Source of the DNA: an uncultured Polaribacter sp.
Lineage (GTDB): Bacteria; Bacteroidota; Bacteroidia; Flavobacteriales; Flavobacteriaceae
Direction of reading: 5' to 3'
DNA length: 40,066 nt
Assembly (NCBI GenBank): GCA_905480405.1
Contig: CAJQQH010000106.1
Location: 1 to 40,066 of the forward strand
The translations under genes were made by a program, and so were the position numbers. The notes under the pieces were generated by a model. That model was not told the origin of the DNA and did no database searches. It saw only the letters and a list, made by a program, of their open reading frames with translations. Of this stretch, positions 8,237 to 16,394 are shown piece after piece (the first letter of the stretch is position 1; each line of letters opens with the position of its first letter).

Positions 8237-8884
8237 ATGAATAAAACACTCGTTATTATTGCACTTTTTGTAACCCTGTTTACAAACGGACAAACAAATC
8301 TTTACGAAAACCCTCAATTTGATTCTATTGCAAAAAATCATAAATCTCTTGCTGTTTTGCCTTTTGATACTCAAATAGAATTGAGAAAAAAGCAAATGAA
8401 AGAAATGACTGCTGAGGATTTAAAAAAACTAGAAATAAGTGAAGGAAAAAGTATTCAAAGTGCTTTGTATTCTTGGTTTTTACAAAGAAAGAAAAGAGGT
8501 AAATTAACAACAATAGAATTACAAGATCCTAAAAAAACAACTGCTCTTTTAAAAAAGAAAGATATTACACACAAAAATATATTGGATTATACTCCAGAAG
8601 AATTAGCTAAAATATTAAATGTAGATGCGATTATATCTGGCGATTATAAAACAAACAAACCAATGTCTGAAGGAGCATCTGTAGCTCTTGGTTTGTTAAT
8701 TGGTTTTTGGGGTACAACAAATAGCGCTACAATAAACATGAGTGTTCATAATGCAAATGATGGAGTTTTATTATGGAATTATAATAAAAAAGTTAGAGGA
8801 TCTATTGGTAGCAGTCCAGACGACTTAATAAATAAGTTAATGAGAAAAGCTTCTAGACGTCTTTCTTATACCAAAAAGAAGTAA
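8237..8884 (+). CDS. Exported protein of unknown function (possibly CsgG/GNA1162-like fold)
   Basis: 215 residues. MNKTLVIIALFVTLFTNGQ is a signal peptide with no lipobox cysteine, so a soluble periplasmic or secreted product is likely. The body has KSLAVLPFDTQI near the N-terminus, KILNVDAIISGDY at about 130, a glycine-rich hydrophobic stretch ASVALGLLIGFWG and a final SVHNANDGVLLWNYNK strand. That order (AVLPF, DAI..G, VxNxxDGxLLW) resembles the alpha/beta fold of CsgG, FlgO and GNA1162-type envelope proteins. I make only this structural suggestion; no function can be assigned. The gene is alone between a divergent neighbour and a strong terminator. Confidence 0.75.
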   Translation: MNKTLVIIALFVTLFTNGQTNLYENPQFDSIAKNHKSLAVLPFDTQIELRKKQMKEMTAEDLKKLEISEGKSIQSALYSWFLQRKKRGKLTTIELQDPKKTTALLKKKDITHKNILDYTPEELAKILNVDAIISGDYKTNKPMSEGASVALGLLIGFWGTTNSATINMSVHNANDGVLLWNYNKKVRGSIGSSPDDLINKLMRKASRRLSYTKKK

Positions 8885-8887
8885 AAT

Positions 8888-8917
8888 AAAAAAAACCGCC
8901 TATTGGCGGTTTTTTTT
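8888..8917. terminator. Bidirectional intrinsic terminator
   Basis: AAAAACCGCC, loop TATT, GGCGGTTTTT, with A and T runs extending the stem on both sides. It lies between convergent genes ending at 8884 (plus) and 8933 (minus) and can serve both, including the Phe/Tyr operon. Confidence 0.93.
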
Positions 8918-8932
8918 ATTACTAAAAAGTAA

Positions 8933-10015
8933 TTATCCGTTAATCACCTTTTCTTGATGATTGATAGATTCTTGATGAACTGCTTTAAACATTTTTAAAA
9001 CAAACTCTTCACTTAAACCTTTACTTTCACCTTCTAAAATCATGTTTCCAAGAATTTCGTTCCAACGTTTAGACTGTAAAACAGCTACGTTTTTCTCTTT
9101 CTTTAAACCACCAATTTGTTCAGAAACTTTCATTCTTTTTCCTAAAAGTTCAATTAATTGATCATCTGCTACATTAATTTGAGCACGTAAGTTATTTAAA
9201 GAACTTTGGTACACTTCATCTGTATTTGTTTCTTTCTTAACTTTTAAATCTTCCATAATAGCTTTTAACTTTGTTGGAGTAATTTGTTGAGCAGCATCAG
9301 ACCAAGCATTTTCTGGGTCAAAATGAGTTTCAATCATTAAACCATCAAAATTTAAATCTAAAGCTCTTTGAGAAACATCCTGAATCATTTCTCTATTCCC
9401 TGTAATATGAGAAGGATCATTGATTAAAGGTAAGTCTGGAAATTTATTTTTGAAATCTATAGCTAATTGCCACTCTGGATTATTTCTATATTTCGTTTTT
9501 TCATACGTAGAAAATCCTCTATGAATTGCTCCTAAATTTTTAATATCCGCAGTATATAATCTTTCTATACCACCTAACCATAAAGCTAAGTCTGGGTTAA
9601 TAGGATTTTTAACCAATACTATTTTATCTGTACCATGTAATGCATCTGCAATTTCTTGCATAATAAAAGGAGAAACGGCTGTACGCGCACCAATCCATAA
9701 TAAATCTACATCATGTTCCAAAGCTAACTTTACGTGCGCTGCATTTGCAACTTCTGTACAGGTTTTCATACCTGTTTCTTCTTTTACTTTCTTTAACCAA
9801 TGTAAACCAATTTCTCCAACACCTTCAAACATTCCTGGTCTTGTTCTTGGTTTCCATATACCTGCTCTAAAATAGCTTACATCAGAATCTTTTAGTTCGT
9901 GTGCAATTTTTAAAACCTGCTCTTCGGTTTCTGCACTACAAGGCCCTGCTATTACTAGTGGATGATTTAATTTCATATCGTCCAACCATGTTCTTAATTC
10001 TTTTGTATTCTCCAT
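8933..10015 (-). CDS. Bifunctional DAHP synthase / chorismate mutase
   Basis: 360 residues. Residues 1-265 are a type I-beta DAHP synthase (KDO8P-synthase-like barrel): PLVIAGPCSAET, FRAGIWKPRTRPGMF, KNPINPDLALW and INDPSHITGNREMI are the PEP, phosphate and metal segments. Residues 275-360 are an AroQ-type chorismate mutase helix bundle (NNLRAQINVADDQLIELLGKR, KMFKAVHQESI). DAHP synthases with C-terminal mutase domains are known from Bacteroidota such as Porphyromonas and Prevotella, where the mutase domain also carries allosteric control. This enzyme makes the first committed intermediate of aromatic synthesis and prephenate. It is last in the four-gene Phe/Tyr operon, so the operon supplies its own precursor flux. 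Confidence 0.95.
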   Translation of the reverse strand: MENTKELRTWLDDMKLNHPLVIAGPCSAETEEQVLKIAHELKDSDVSYFRAGIWKPRTRPGMFEGVGEIGLHWLKKVKEETGMKTCTEVANAAHVKLALEHDVDLLWIGARTAVSPFIMQEIADALHGTDKIVLVKNPINPDLALWLGGIERLYTADIKNLGAIHRGFSTYEKTKYRNNPEWQLAIDFKNKFPDLPLINDPSHITGNREMIQDVSQRALDLNFDGLMIETHFDPENAWSDAAQQITPTKLKAIMEDLKVKKETNTDEVYQSSLNNLRAQINVADDQLIELLGKRMKVSEQIGGLKKEKNVAVLQSKRWNEILGNMILEGESKGLSEEFVLKMFKAVHQESINHQEKVING

Positions 10016-10036
10016 TTTTCTACTTGTTTTGGCTTA

Positions 10037-10888
10037 TTATTTTATGCCGTTTAAAATTTGTTTTATATAATTTGTATTCTCCATTTCGTTAAAAATTTCA
10101 GAGAAATTATCTTGTTGCATCAACTCTTTAAAATGTTGTAAATTATTGATATACTCTTCTAATGTTTCTATTACGTTTTCTTTATTTTGTTCAAAAATTG
10201 GTGTCCACATTGCTGGTGAACTTTTTGCTAAACGCACAGTTGATCTAAAACCTGAACCTGCCATATCAAAAATATCGCGTTCGTTTCTCTCTTTATTAAT
10301 AACCGTTTTACCTAACATAAATGCGCTTATGTGAGATAAGTGCGAAACATACGCAATATGCTTGTCATGCGATATAGGATCCATGTAACGAATACGCATC
10401 CCAATCTCTGTAAAAAGCTTTAAAGCTTTTTCTTGAAGCTTAAAAGTTGTCTTTTCTACTTCACAGATAATATTCGTTTTCCCAACGTATAAGCCGGATA
10501 TAGCTGCTGTTGGTCCAGAATTCTCTGTTCCTGCAATTGGATGACATGCTAAAAAATTTCTTCTTTTAGGATGATGTTCAACAACCTTGCAAATTGCTTC
10601 TTTTGTTGATCCTGCATCTACAACTAAACCATTATCAGAAATTTTATCTAAAATAGTTGGTAATAATTTTACTGTTGCATCTACCGGAATTGATACAATT
10701 ACCAAATCTGCATTTACGATATCATCTAAAGTAGCTTTCTTGTCAATTAGATTCAATTCTAAAGCCTTATTTAAGGTTTCATCTTTTCTACTAATTCCAT
10801 GAATTACAACTTCTGGATTGTTTTTTTTAATATCGATAGCAAAACTACCTCCTATTAAACCAATACCAATCATGTATATATTCTTCAT
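10037..10888 (-). CDS. tyrA: Prephenate dehydrogenase
   Basis: 283 residues, the size of monofunctional TyrA without mutase or ACT domain. The N-terminal Rossmann motif is MIGIGLIGGSFAIDI, followed by VDAGSTKEAI and HPIAGTENSGP, which hold the conserved catalytic and substrate-binding His/Ser region. A helical dimerisation domain (SHLSHISAFMLGK, FDMAGSGFRSTVRLA) follows. It oxidises prephenate to 4-hydroxyphenylpyruvate with NAD(P)+ for tyrosine. It lies 58 bp after the aminotransferase gene and 21 bp before the DAHP synthase gene on the same strand. Confidence 0.95.
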   Translation of the reverse strand: MKNIYMIGIGLIGGSFAIDIKKNNPEVVIHGISRKDETLNKALELNLIDKKATLDDIVNADLVIVSIPVDATVKLLPTILDKISDNGLVVDAGSTKEAICKVVEHHPKRRNFLACHPIAGTENSGPTAAISGLYVGKTNIICEVEKTTFKLQEKALKLFTEIGMRIRYMDPISHDKHIAYVSHLSHISAFMLGKTVINKERNERDIFDMAGSGFRSTVRLAKSSPAMWTPIFEQNKENVIETLEEYINNLQHFKELMQQDNFSEIFNEMENTNYIKQILNGIK

Positions 10889-10917
10889 TTCTTTTTACTT
10901 TTCGCCTTTAGCTTTTG

Positions 10918-10947
10918 GCTATTAGCTGTTCACTCTTAACTAATAGC
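10918..10947. repeat. Small inverted repeat between aminotransferase and tyrA
   Basis: GCTATTAG (10918-10925) and CTAATAGC (10940-10947) form an 8-bp dyad with a 14-nt spacer; the right arm reaches into the aminotransferase stop codon. There is no T run in the operon direction, so it is not an obvious terminator. It may only be part of a low-complexity AGCTTTTGGCTATTAGC-like stretch. Confidence 0.4.
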
Positions 10948-12104
10948 TAGTTACCAACAGCTGCAAGCCTATTTATAGCTTCTTTAATTATATCTGTTGT
11001 TACACATAGCGAAAAACGAATATATCCTTCTCCTTGAGAACCAAAAATGGTTCCTGGAGTGATAAAAATATCATTATCGTATAAAACTGAATCTGTAACT
11101 TCTTCAGATTTTTTTCCTTTTGGTATTTTTGCCCAAACAAATAGTCCTGTTGCATTTTTATTATAGGTTGCCTCTAACTTATCTGCTAATTGCCAAATTA
11201 ATTTTCTACGTTCTTCATATATTTTATTTTGCTGTAAAAACCAATCGTCAGATAATTGTAATGCTTCGATTGCTCCTTTTTGAATTCCGTAAAACATACC
11301 AGAATCCATATTAGATTTTACTTTTAAAACTTCATTAATAAACGCAGCATTACCTAATAACATACCAACTCGCCAGCCAGCCATATTAAAAGTTTTACTT
11401 AAAGAATTTAATTCTAAAGCAATGTCTTTTGCTCCTTTTACTTGTAAAATACTGATAGGATTATCATTTAAAATAAAACTATAAGGATTATCATTAATGA
11501 TTAAAATATTATGTTTTTTACCAAAAGCAACCAATTTTTCAAATGTTTTTAAAGTTGCATCTGTTCCTGTTGGCATATGAGGATAATTTACCCACATAAT
11601 TTTTACTTCTGATAAATCTTCTGCTTCTAATTCTTCAAAATTAGGTTGCCAATTCGTTGCATCACTTAAATTATAAAAAAGTGGTTCTGCTCCTACTAAT
11701 TTTGTTACTGATGTATATGTTGGATATCCAGGATTTGGAATTAACACTTTATCGCCCTCGTTTAAAAAAGCCATAGAAATATGCATAATTCCTTCTTTAC
11801 TTCCCATTAAAGGTAAGATCTCATTTTCTGGATTTGATTCTACAGAAAACTTGTTTTTATAAAAAGTAGCAATTGCATTTCTTAATTCTGGTAAACCTTG
11901 ATAAGATTGATATTTATGCGCACTTGCATCTCCCAAACTATTAGAAATTGCTTCCAAAACTGTTGCTGGTGGTTGTAAATCTGGAGATCCAATACCCATA
12001 TTAATAATTGGTTTTCCTGCAGCTGCTAAACCTCTAACTTCTCTTAACTTTTTAGAGAAATAGTATTCTTGAACTGTATCTAATCTTTTGGCAGGTTTAA
12101 TCAT
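10947..12104 (-). CDS. Class I/II aminotransferase, probable aromatic aminotransferase
   Basis: 385 residues, fold-type I PLP aminotransferase. Seen motifs: INMGIGSPDLQPP near the N-terminus, MGSKEGI, the NYPHMPTG segment (where NPxNPTG is more usual), the PLP-lysine region SLSKTFNMAGWRVG and the C-terminal arginine in YIRFSLC. Sequence style is close to the LL-diaminopimelate/aspartate aminotransferase subgroup. Its position inside a Phe/Tyr operon, overlapping pheA by 4 bp, suggests it transaminates phenylpyruvate and 4-hydroxyphenylpyruvate, or prephenate. Which of these is an inference from context. Confidence 0.92.
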   Translation of the reverse strand: MIKPAKRLDTVQEYYFSKKLREVRGLAAAGKPIINMGIGSPDLQPPATVLEAISNSLGDASAHKYQSYQGLPELRNAIATFYKNKFSVESNPENEILPLMGSKEGIMHISMAFLNEGDKVLIPNPGYPTYTSVTKLVGAEPLFYNLSDATNWQPNFEELEAEDLSEVKIMWVNYPHMPTGTDATLKTFEKLVAFGKKHNILIINDNPYSFILNDNPISILQVKGAKDIALELNSLSKTFNMAGWRVGMLLGNAAFINEVLKVKSNMDSGMFYGIQKGAIEALQLSDDWFLQQNKIYEERRKLIWQLADKLEATYNKNATGLFVWAKIPKGKKSEEVTDSVLYDNDIFITPGTIFGSQGEGYIRFSLCVTTDIIKEAINRLAAVGN

Positions 12105-12925
12105 TTTCTCCCGTTTTTATAAGTTCCTAAAATTTTAAATTCTTCTGCCATTATTTCTATAATAGCTTGTGCTTTTTCGTAATCTTTATAGGTTTCAAAA
12201 GTTACATCAACAAAAAAAGAATATTTCCAAGGTGTTTCTATTACAGGCATCGATTGAATTTTTGTTAAGTTCATTTTACAATCACTTAACACGTTTAAAA
12301 TAGCTGCTAAACTTCCTCTTTTATGGTCTAATTGAAATTTTATAGAAGCTTTATTAACTTCTTCATTATTTTCTGGTTTTTCTGTTTGTACAATTACAAA
12401 CCTTGTAGAATTTGCTTTTATTGTCTGAATTTCGTCTTCAATTACTTCTAATCCAAAAATTTCTGCGGCAATTTTAGGTGCAATTGCTGCAATACCAACT
12501 AAATTTTCTTTAGCTATTCTTTTAGCAACTTCTGCTGTATCTACATCTTCTACTAACTTAATATGGGCATGTTTTTTAAAAAACTCCTTACATTGTAATA
12601 GTGCCATTGGATGAGACCAAACTTCCTTAATATCTTCTATTTTCTGTCCATTTAAACACATTAAATGATGATGAATATTTAAATACTCTTCATTAGTAAT
12701 ATGCAAATTATGCTTATCAATTAATGCATAATTAGGAATAATAGAACCTGCAATAGTATTCTCTAAAGCCATAACACCAAGATCTGCAGAACCGTCTAAT
12801 AAACTATCTACCAACACATCAAAAGACATGCATTCTTTTAATTGTATAGTAGTACCATAAAAGTCGCGTGCAACTTTATGGTGGTTTGAGCCTTCTGCTC
12901 CTTGTATGGCTATTACTTTATTCAT
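12101..12925 (-). CDS. pheA: Prephenate dehydratase
   Basis: 274 residues: a periplasmic-binding-protein-like dehydratase domain (1-180) and an ACT domain (about 190-270). Motifs are IAIQGAEGSNHHKVARDFYG, LGVMALENTIAGSI, HPMALLQC and the TRFVIV segment that includes the essential Thr. The ACT domain has KRGSLAAILNVLSDCKMNLTKIQSMP, equivalent to the GALxxxL and ESRP phenylalanine-binding regions but with SMP in place of SRP. It makes phenylpyruvate. It is the first enzyme gene of the operon and overlaps the aminotransferase by 4 bp (ATGA-type junction). It lies directly behind the attenuator at 12949-13073. Confidence 0.95.
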   Translation of the reverse strand: MNKVIAIQGAEGSNHHKVARDFYGTTIQLKECMSFDVLVDSLLDGSADLGVMALENTIAGSIIPNYALIDKHNLHITNEEYLNIHHHLMCLNGQKIEDIKEVWSHPMALLQCKEFFKKHAHIKLVEDVDTAEVAKRIAKENLVGIAAIAPKIAAEIFGLEVIEDEIQTIKANSTRFVIVQTEKPENNEEVNKASIKFQLDHKRGSLAAILNVLSDCKMNLTKIQSMPVIETPWKYSFFVDVTFETYKDYEKAQAIIEIMAEEFKILGTYKNGRK

Positions 12926-12948
12926 TTACTATAATTAATATCAAAAAA

Positions 12949-12975
12949 AAAGTCTCGAATTAAATTCGAGACTTT
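12949..12975 (-). terminator. Attenuator terminator (helix 3:4) in the pheA leader
   Basis: AAAGTCTCGAAT, loop TAA, ATTCGAGACTTT: a perfect 12-bp stem. Read on the minus strand it ends in a run of T (TTTTTTTTT, shared with the stem), a textbook intrinsic terminator. It sits only 23 nt before the pheA start codon and downstream of a promoter and leader ORF. Termination there would stop transcripts before the operon, not after a preceding gene. The polysaccharide gene upstream ends 324 bp away. Confidence 0.92.
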
Positions 12976-13001
12976 ATATATTTTAAATGTTTTTAACATC
13001 A

Positions 13002-13073
13002 CTATACACAGTCTCTCCTTTTATTGTAAAAATAAAAGTAAAAATAGAAACGTGTAAAGTTATTATTTAACAT
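13002..13073 (-). CDS. Phe/Tyr leader peptide of the attenuator (23 codons)
   Basis: The ORF starts ATG at 13073 and ends TAG at 13002-13004. Residues 6-17 read FTRFYFYFYFYN: five Phe and four Tyr in 23 residues, with an uninterrupted FYFYFYFY at 9-16. The C-terminal part is basic (NKRRDCV) and its codons overlap segment 2 of the attenuator. An in-frame ATG four codons upstream (13085) is an alternative start, but it would lie only a few nucleotides from the predicted transcription start, so 13073 is preferred. There is no Shine-Dalgarno sequence, as usual in this phylum. The peptide itself probably has no function; its translation is the sensor for charged tRNA-Phe and tRNA-Tyr. Confidence 0.85.
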   Translation of the reverse strand: MLNNNFTRFYFYFYFYNKRRDCV

Positions 13074-13097
13074 GTTTAATCTCATTGTATTGAAAGA

Positions 13098-13127
13098 CAA
13101 ATCTAAAGATTAAATTCAGATAAACAA
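13098..13127 (-). promoter_or_regulatory. Promoter of the Phe/Tyr operon leader
   Basis: Minus strand: TTG (13125-13127), exactly 19 bp, then TAGATTTG (13098-13105), a full match to the Bacteroidota TTG/TAnnTTTG promoter. Transcription should start near 13091, giving about 18 nt before the leader ATG. The tRNA-Asp promoter in this window has the same elements at the same 19-bp spacing. Confidence 0.8.
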
Positions 13128-13270
13128 GTATTATTAAGAAAGTTTGATCAAATTTATGAATTATATAATTTCAACTAAATTTATTATTTAAAATTCAAAT
13201 TATCTTAGATTTCATTTAAATAAGTGTAATTTCTAACAGAAAAAAAAACGTTTAATTGACTTTTAGATTT

Positions 13271-13290
13271 AAAAAAAACTACAAGTAGAT
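13271..13290 (-). terminator. Weak terminator candidate after the wzc-like gene
   Basis: Just after the stop at 13300, the minus strand reads CTACTTGTAG followed by eight T. The stem is only 4 bp, so termination would be weak. No better candidate lies between the gene and the operon promoter at 13127. Confidence 0.35.
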
Positions 13291-13299
13291 TCTGTATTT

Positions 13300-15582
13300 T
13301 CAGTTTTTAATTAAAGAACGTGTTTCTAAGTAGTTTAATACATAACTCACATTCTTAATTTTTTCAGTTGTAATTAATTCTTCAGAATAAACTAAATCAC
13401 TCTTATCTGTATATTTTGATCTTGCTACATAAACCGTTATATCTGTAAAATCAGCAATTAAAAGAGTATCTGTATAAAGCATAGTAGGTGCCGTATCTAT
13501 AACAATGTAATCGTATTCTTTTTTAACCGAACTTATAAAATATTCGAATTTCCCATTTGAAAACAATTCTGCTGGTGCAGAAGGAATTTCTCCTGAGAAC
13601 ATAACATCAAGATTGGTTTCTCCAATAGTATTGTTTGTAATTAAATTTCTAAAGTCAAATTCTTCCCCAATTAAATAGCTAGATAAACCTTTTTCACCTT
13701 CTTTATTTAAATAAGTATCTATTTGAGGACTTCTAAAATCTGCTTCAATTAACAATACTTTTTTACCTAAAGCTGCATATGCAATTGCAGTATTAATTGC
13801 ACAAAAAGTTTTCCCTTCTTTACTTTTACTTGAGGTAACCATTAATACTGATGCTAATTTACTTGCCTCTAAATTTTTTAATTTAAAATTAATATTTGTT
13901 CTTAATTTTCTAAAATCTTCTGCTAACAAAGAACTATCATTAATTCCTCTAAAAACTTTATCTTTAAATGTAAATGGAATATTACCCAATACCTCAGTGT
14001 TATTTACATTAGCATAAATATCTTCTTTTGTATGAATTCTAGTATCTACAAAAAATATAAGATAAAAAATTACAAAAGGCACAACTAAACCAGCAACAAA
14101 AGCTTTAACATAAAGCATTTTAGGGCTTTCTGAAACAGGAATTAAATTAGTTACTGCATAGTCTACAACCTTAACAATTGGCACAGTTATAACCAAGTTT
14201 ATTGCAGCTTCTTCTCTTCTTTGTAAAAGAAATATAAATAAGTTTTCTTTTATAGATTGTTCTCTTTCTATCTCTCTTAAAATCTTTTCATTCTTAGGTA
14301 TTGTATTAAAAAAACCGCGATTTTTAACATCAACTTTTTTAATATTTCTAAGCGCAGTTTCAGATTTTTTTTGATACGCAATAACAGATGTTAAAATACT
14401 CTGCCTTAAATTATCTATGTTCTGCTTTAAGTTCTTTACTACAGGATTATTAGAACCTCCACTAACTCGTAACTTACCAAAATCAATTAATTTTGTATTG
14501 TAAAGGACAATTTGATCATTAATACCAGTAATACCAATACCTACATTTGAAGGTAAGAGTTTAGAGTTATTTTTATTTATTAAAGAAGTCTTTAAAATTC
14601 TAGCTACTTCTAGCTGAGTTTCTAAATTTACTTTTTGAGTGTTTGAATTGGATTTATCAGATAAATTATGCTCTGTATCTAAGTTAATATCAGTTAGATT
14701 ATTTCTTTCTTTAAATATTTTTTTCTTACTCTCTATAGAGTCTAACTCTTTTGTTAAATATCCAAATCTTTCATCAACAAAATCAATTGTTCTCTGAAAA
14801 ATTCTCTTTCTATCGTTTACTCCGTCTAAATTAAATTGCTCAATAACTTCATTTAATATAGCCTCTGACTTTGCACTACTTTCATTTCTCAATGAAATTT
14901 TTAAAACCTCACTATTCTTACCTATTTGTTCAATTCTTAAACCAGATAGTAATCTTAATGCAGCTTCCTTTTTCTTAAAAAATCGAACTTTAATTTTTTT
15001 ATTTGCAATTTTCCCTCTAGAATTTAGATTATCAAATTTCAATAAAAAAGGTAAATTAGTATCCAGTAAATCAATTTGATTATATTGAACCTTCCATTCT
15101 TTTAGGTTAATATCAGAAATTAAATATCCATCTTCTAAAAAGTCTACTATATATTCTCCACTTTTTGGTAATGATGTTAAAGAATCTATTGGAGAAGCTT
15201 TAAAAGGCAGATTCCAAACTTGCTTAAATTTTATTTTATCTATAGAATAATACCTTATGTTTAAATCTAATTTTTCTACAACTTTCTCTAGAATTCTATA
15301 AGATTTTATGATCTCTATCTCATTTTCTTGATTTACCTTAAAATCATCAAAAAGTGTACTTAAATTACCTGGTAATTCTATTTCGTTTGCTTTCTGACTT
15401 GTAATTTTAATTCTTGCATTGGTTTCATAAATTACTGGACTATACCTTGCAGAATAAAAAGCACCAGTTACAAAAAGAACAATACACAACAAAAACCATT
15501 TCCATTTTCTTGTATATTTAAAAAGCTCTTTTTTTAAATTAAAAGTCTCTTTCTTTTTGTGTTTTATGAACGGAGGTTTCAT
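13300..15582 (-). CDS. Wzc-like polysaccharide co-polymerase / BY-type tyrosine autokinase
   Basis: 760 residues. Transmembrane segment 1 (WKWFLLCIVLFVTGAFY, about 32-48), a Wzz-type periplasmic domain with a long coiled-coil portion (about 60-470), TM2 (AFVAGLVVPFVIFYLIFFV, about 490-510) and a cytoplasmic BY-kinase. The kinase has Walker A TSSKSKEGKT with Lys591, Walker A' LLIEADFRSP (Glu where Asp is common) and Walker B YIVIDTAPT. It controls chain length and export together with the Wza-like protein. The usual C-terminal tyrosine cluster is missing: the protein ends NYLETRSLIKN. The stop is followed by a weak terminator candidate. Confidence 0.93.
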   Translation of the reverse strand: MKPPFIKHKKKETFNLKKELFKYTRKWKWFLLCIVLFVTGAFYSARYSPVIYETNARIKITSQKANEIELPGNLSTLFDDFKVNQENEIEIIKSYRILEKVVEKLDLNIRYYSIDKIKFKQVWNLPFKASPIDSLTSLPKSGEYIVDFLEDGYLISDINLKEWKVQYNQIDLLDTNLPFLLKFDNLNSRGKIANKKIKVRFFKKKEAALRLLSGLRIEQIGKNSEVLKISLRNESSAKSEAILNEVIEQFNLDGVNDRKRIFQRTIDFVDERFGYLTKELDSIESKKKIFKERNNLTDINLDTEHNLSDKSNSNTQKVNLETQLEVARILKTSLINKNNSKLLPSNVGIGITGINDQIVLYNTKLIDFGKLRVSGGSNNPVVKNLKQNIDNLRQSILTSVIAYQKKSETALRNIKKVDVKNRGFFNTIPKNEKILREIEREQSIKENLFIFLLQRREEAAINLVITVPIVKVVDYAVTNLIPVSESPKMLYVKAFVAGLVVPFVIFYLIFFVDTRIHTKEDIYANVNNTEVLGNIPFTFKDKVFRGINDSSLLAEDFRKLRTNINFKLKNLEASKLASVLMVTSSKSKEGKTFCAINTAIAYAALGKKVLLIEADFRSPQIDTYLNKEGEKGLSSYLIGEEFDFRNLITNNTIGETNLDVMFSGEIPSAPAELFSNGKFEYFISSVKKEYDYIVIDTAPTMLYTDTLLIADFTDITVYVARSKYTDKSDLVYSEELITTEKIKNVSYVLNYLETRSLIKN

Positions 15583-15595
15583 AGTATAAATCTAG

Positions 15596-16378
15596 TTACC
15601 TTATTACTATTAGAATCGTTGTTAAAAGAAGTGAAATTGCAGACATTACAGAACCTGCACTACCCATAATACCAGAACTCTTAATTTTATTAAGATTCGG
15701 GTTTACAACTATAACATCATTCTGTTTAATATAATAAAAATCACTACTAAACCAATCTGTAGATGTTAAGTCGATTCTTTTAGTAATTTGAACACCATCT
15801 ATTTCTCTTAATATTAAAATATCTTTTCTAGAACCATTAATGGTTAAATCACCAGCATAACCTAAAGCTTGTAATACGGTAACCTTATTTTCTGTGACTG
15901 AGAAAGTACCAGCTTTTTGAACATCTCCTAAAACAGTAAATTTAAAATTAAGAATTTTTACGCTAACTGCAGGATCTACAACATGCTCTCCATCAATTAA
16001 CAACTTTTTAATATATACTTCTAATTCCGAAGTAGTTTTACCTGTTACTTTTAGAGATCCAATTACTGGAAATATAATATTTCCTTCTTGCGAGACTAAA
16101 TAACCCTGTAAGCGTAAAATATCTAATAAACTAGAATTTGCGGTAACATTATTTTTTAAATTATAAGGTACAACAGACTCTGGGTTTAAAGCTGTTACAT
16201 TAATATTGATTATATCATTTGCCTGAATTTTAGAACTAGTAAACTTTAATCTCCTTAAATTCACATCATTAGAATCCTGAAAATAAAGTACAGATTTTTT
16301 TGAAGCACACGAAAACAAACAAAGAAACATTACAAAAAAAGCAATAAATTTATAATAAGATCTATTTTTTAAAAACAT
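15596..16378 (-). CDS. Wza-like polysaccharide export outer-membrane lipoprotein
   Basis: 260 residues. Lipoprotein signal with lipobox LFSC (Cys24), a polysaccharide export (PES) domain including SKIQANDIININVTALNPES, an SLBB-type domain (TVLGDVQKAGTFSVTENKV, LQALGYAGDL) and a C-terminal hydrophobic helix ISLLLTTILIVIR that may span the outer membrane as in Wza. It should form the export channel for the polymer made by this locus. It lies 13 bp before the wzc-like gene and 16 bp after the WecA-like gene. Confidence 0.94.
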   Translation of the reverse strand: MFLKNRSYYKFIAFFVMFLCLFSCASKKSVLYFQDSNDVNLRRLKFTSSKIQANDIININVTALNPESVVPYNLKNNVTANSSLLDILRLQGYLVSQEGNIIFPVIGSLKVTGKTTSELEVYIKKLLIDGEHVVDPAVSVKILNFKFTVLGDVQKAGTFSVTENKVTVLQALGYAGDLTINGSRKDILILREIDGVQITKRIDLTSTDWFSSDFYYIKQNDVIVVNPNLNKIKSSGIMGSAGSVMSAISLLLTTILIVIR

Positions 16379-16394
16379 ATTTTTATATTAGTTA

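Larger units (their letters stand above)
12949..13073 (-). promoter_or_regulatory. Phe/Tyr operon transcription attenuator (leader RNA)
   Basis: Three competing helices can be drawn. Helix 1:2 pairs CUUUACACG (13051-13059, inside the leader ORF) with UGUGUAUAG (13002-13010, including the leader stop): seven Watson-Crick pairs, one wobble, one mismatch. Helix 2:3, the antiterminator, pairs GAGACUGUGUAUA (13003-13015) with UAUAUAAAGUCUC (12968-12980): eleven Watson-Crick pairs, one wobble, one mismatch. Helix 3:4 is the terminator at 12949-12975. A ribosome stalled on the Phe/Tyr run blocks segment 1 and leaves segment 2 free to make 2:3. A ribosome reaching the stop covers segment 2 and permits 3:4. 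The 22-nt loop of 2:3 can itself form AUGUU/AACAU. Pairings were found by eye. Confidence 0.85.

Noticed and set aside
12949..12975. The hairpin as simple terminator of the polysaccharide locus
   Set aside because: It is 324 bp from the last polysaccharide gene, and a consensus promoter and leader ORF lie in between. Its 5' arm also pairs with the leader ORF end.
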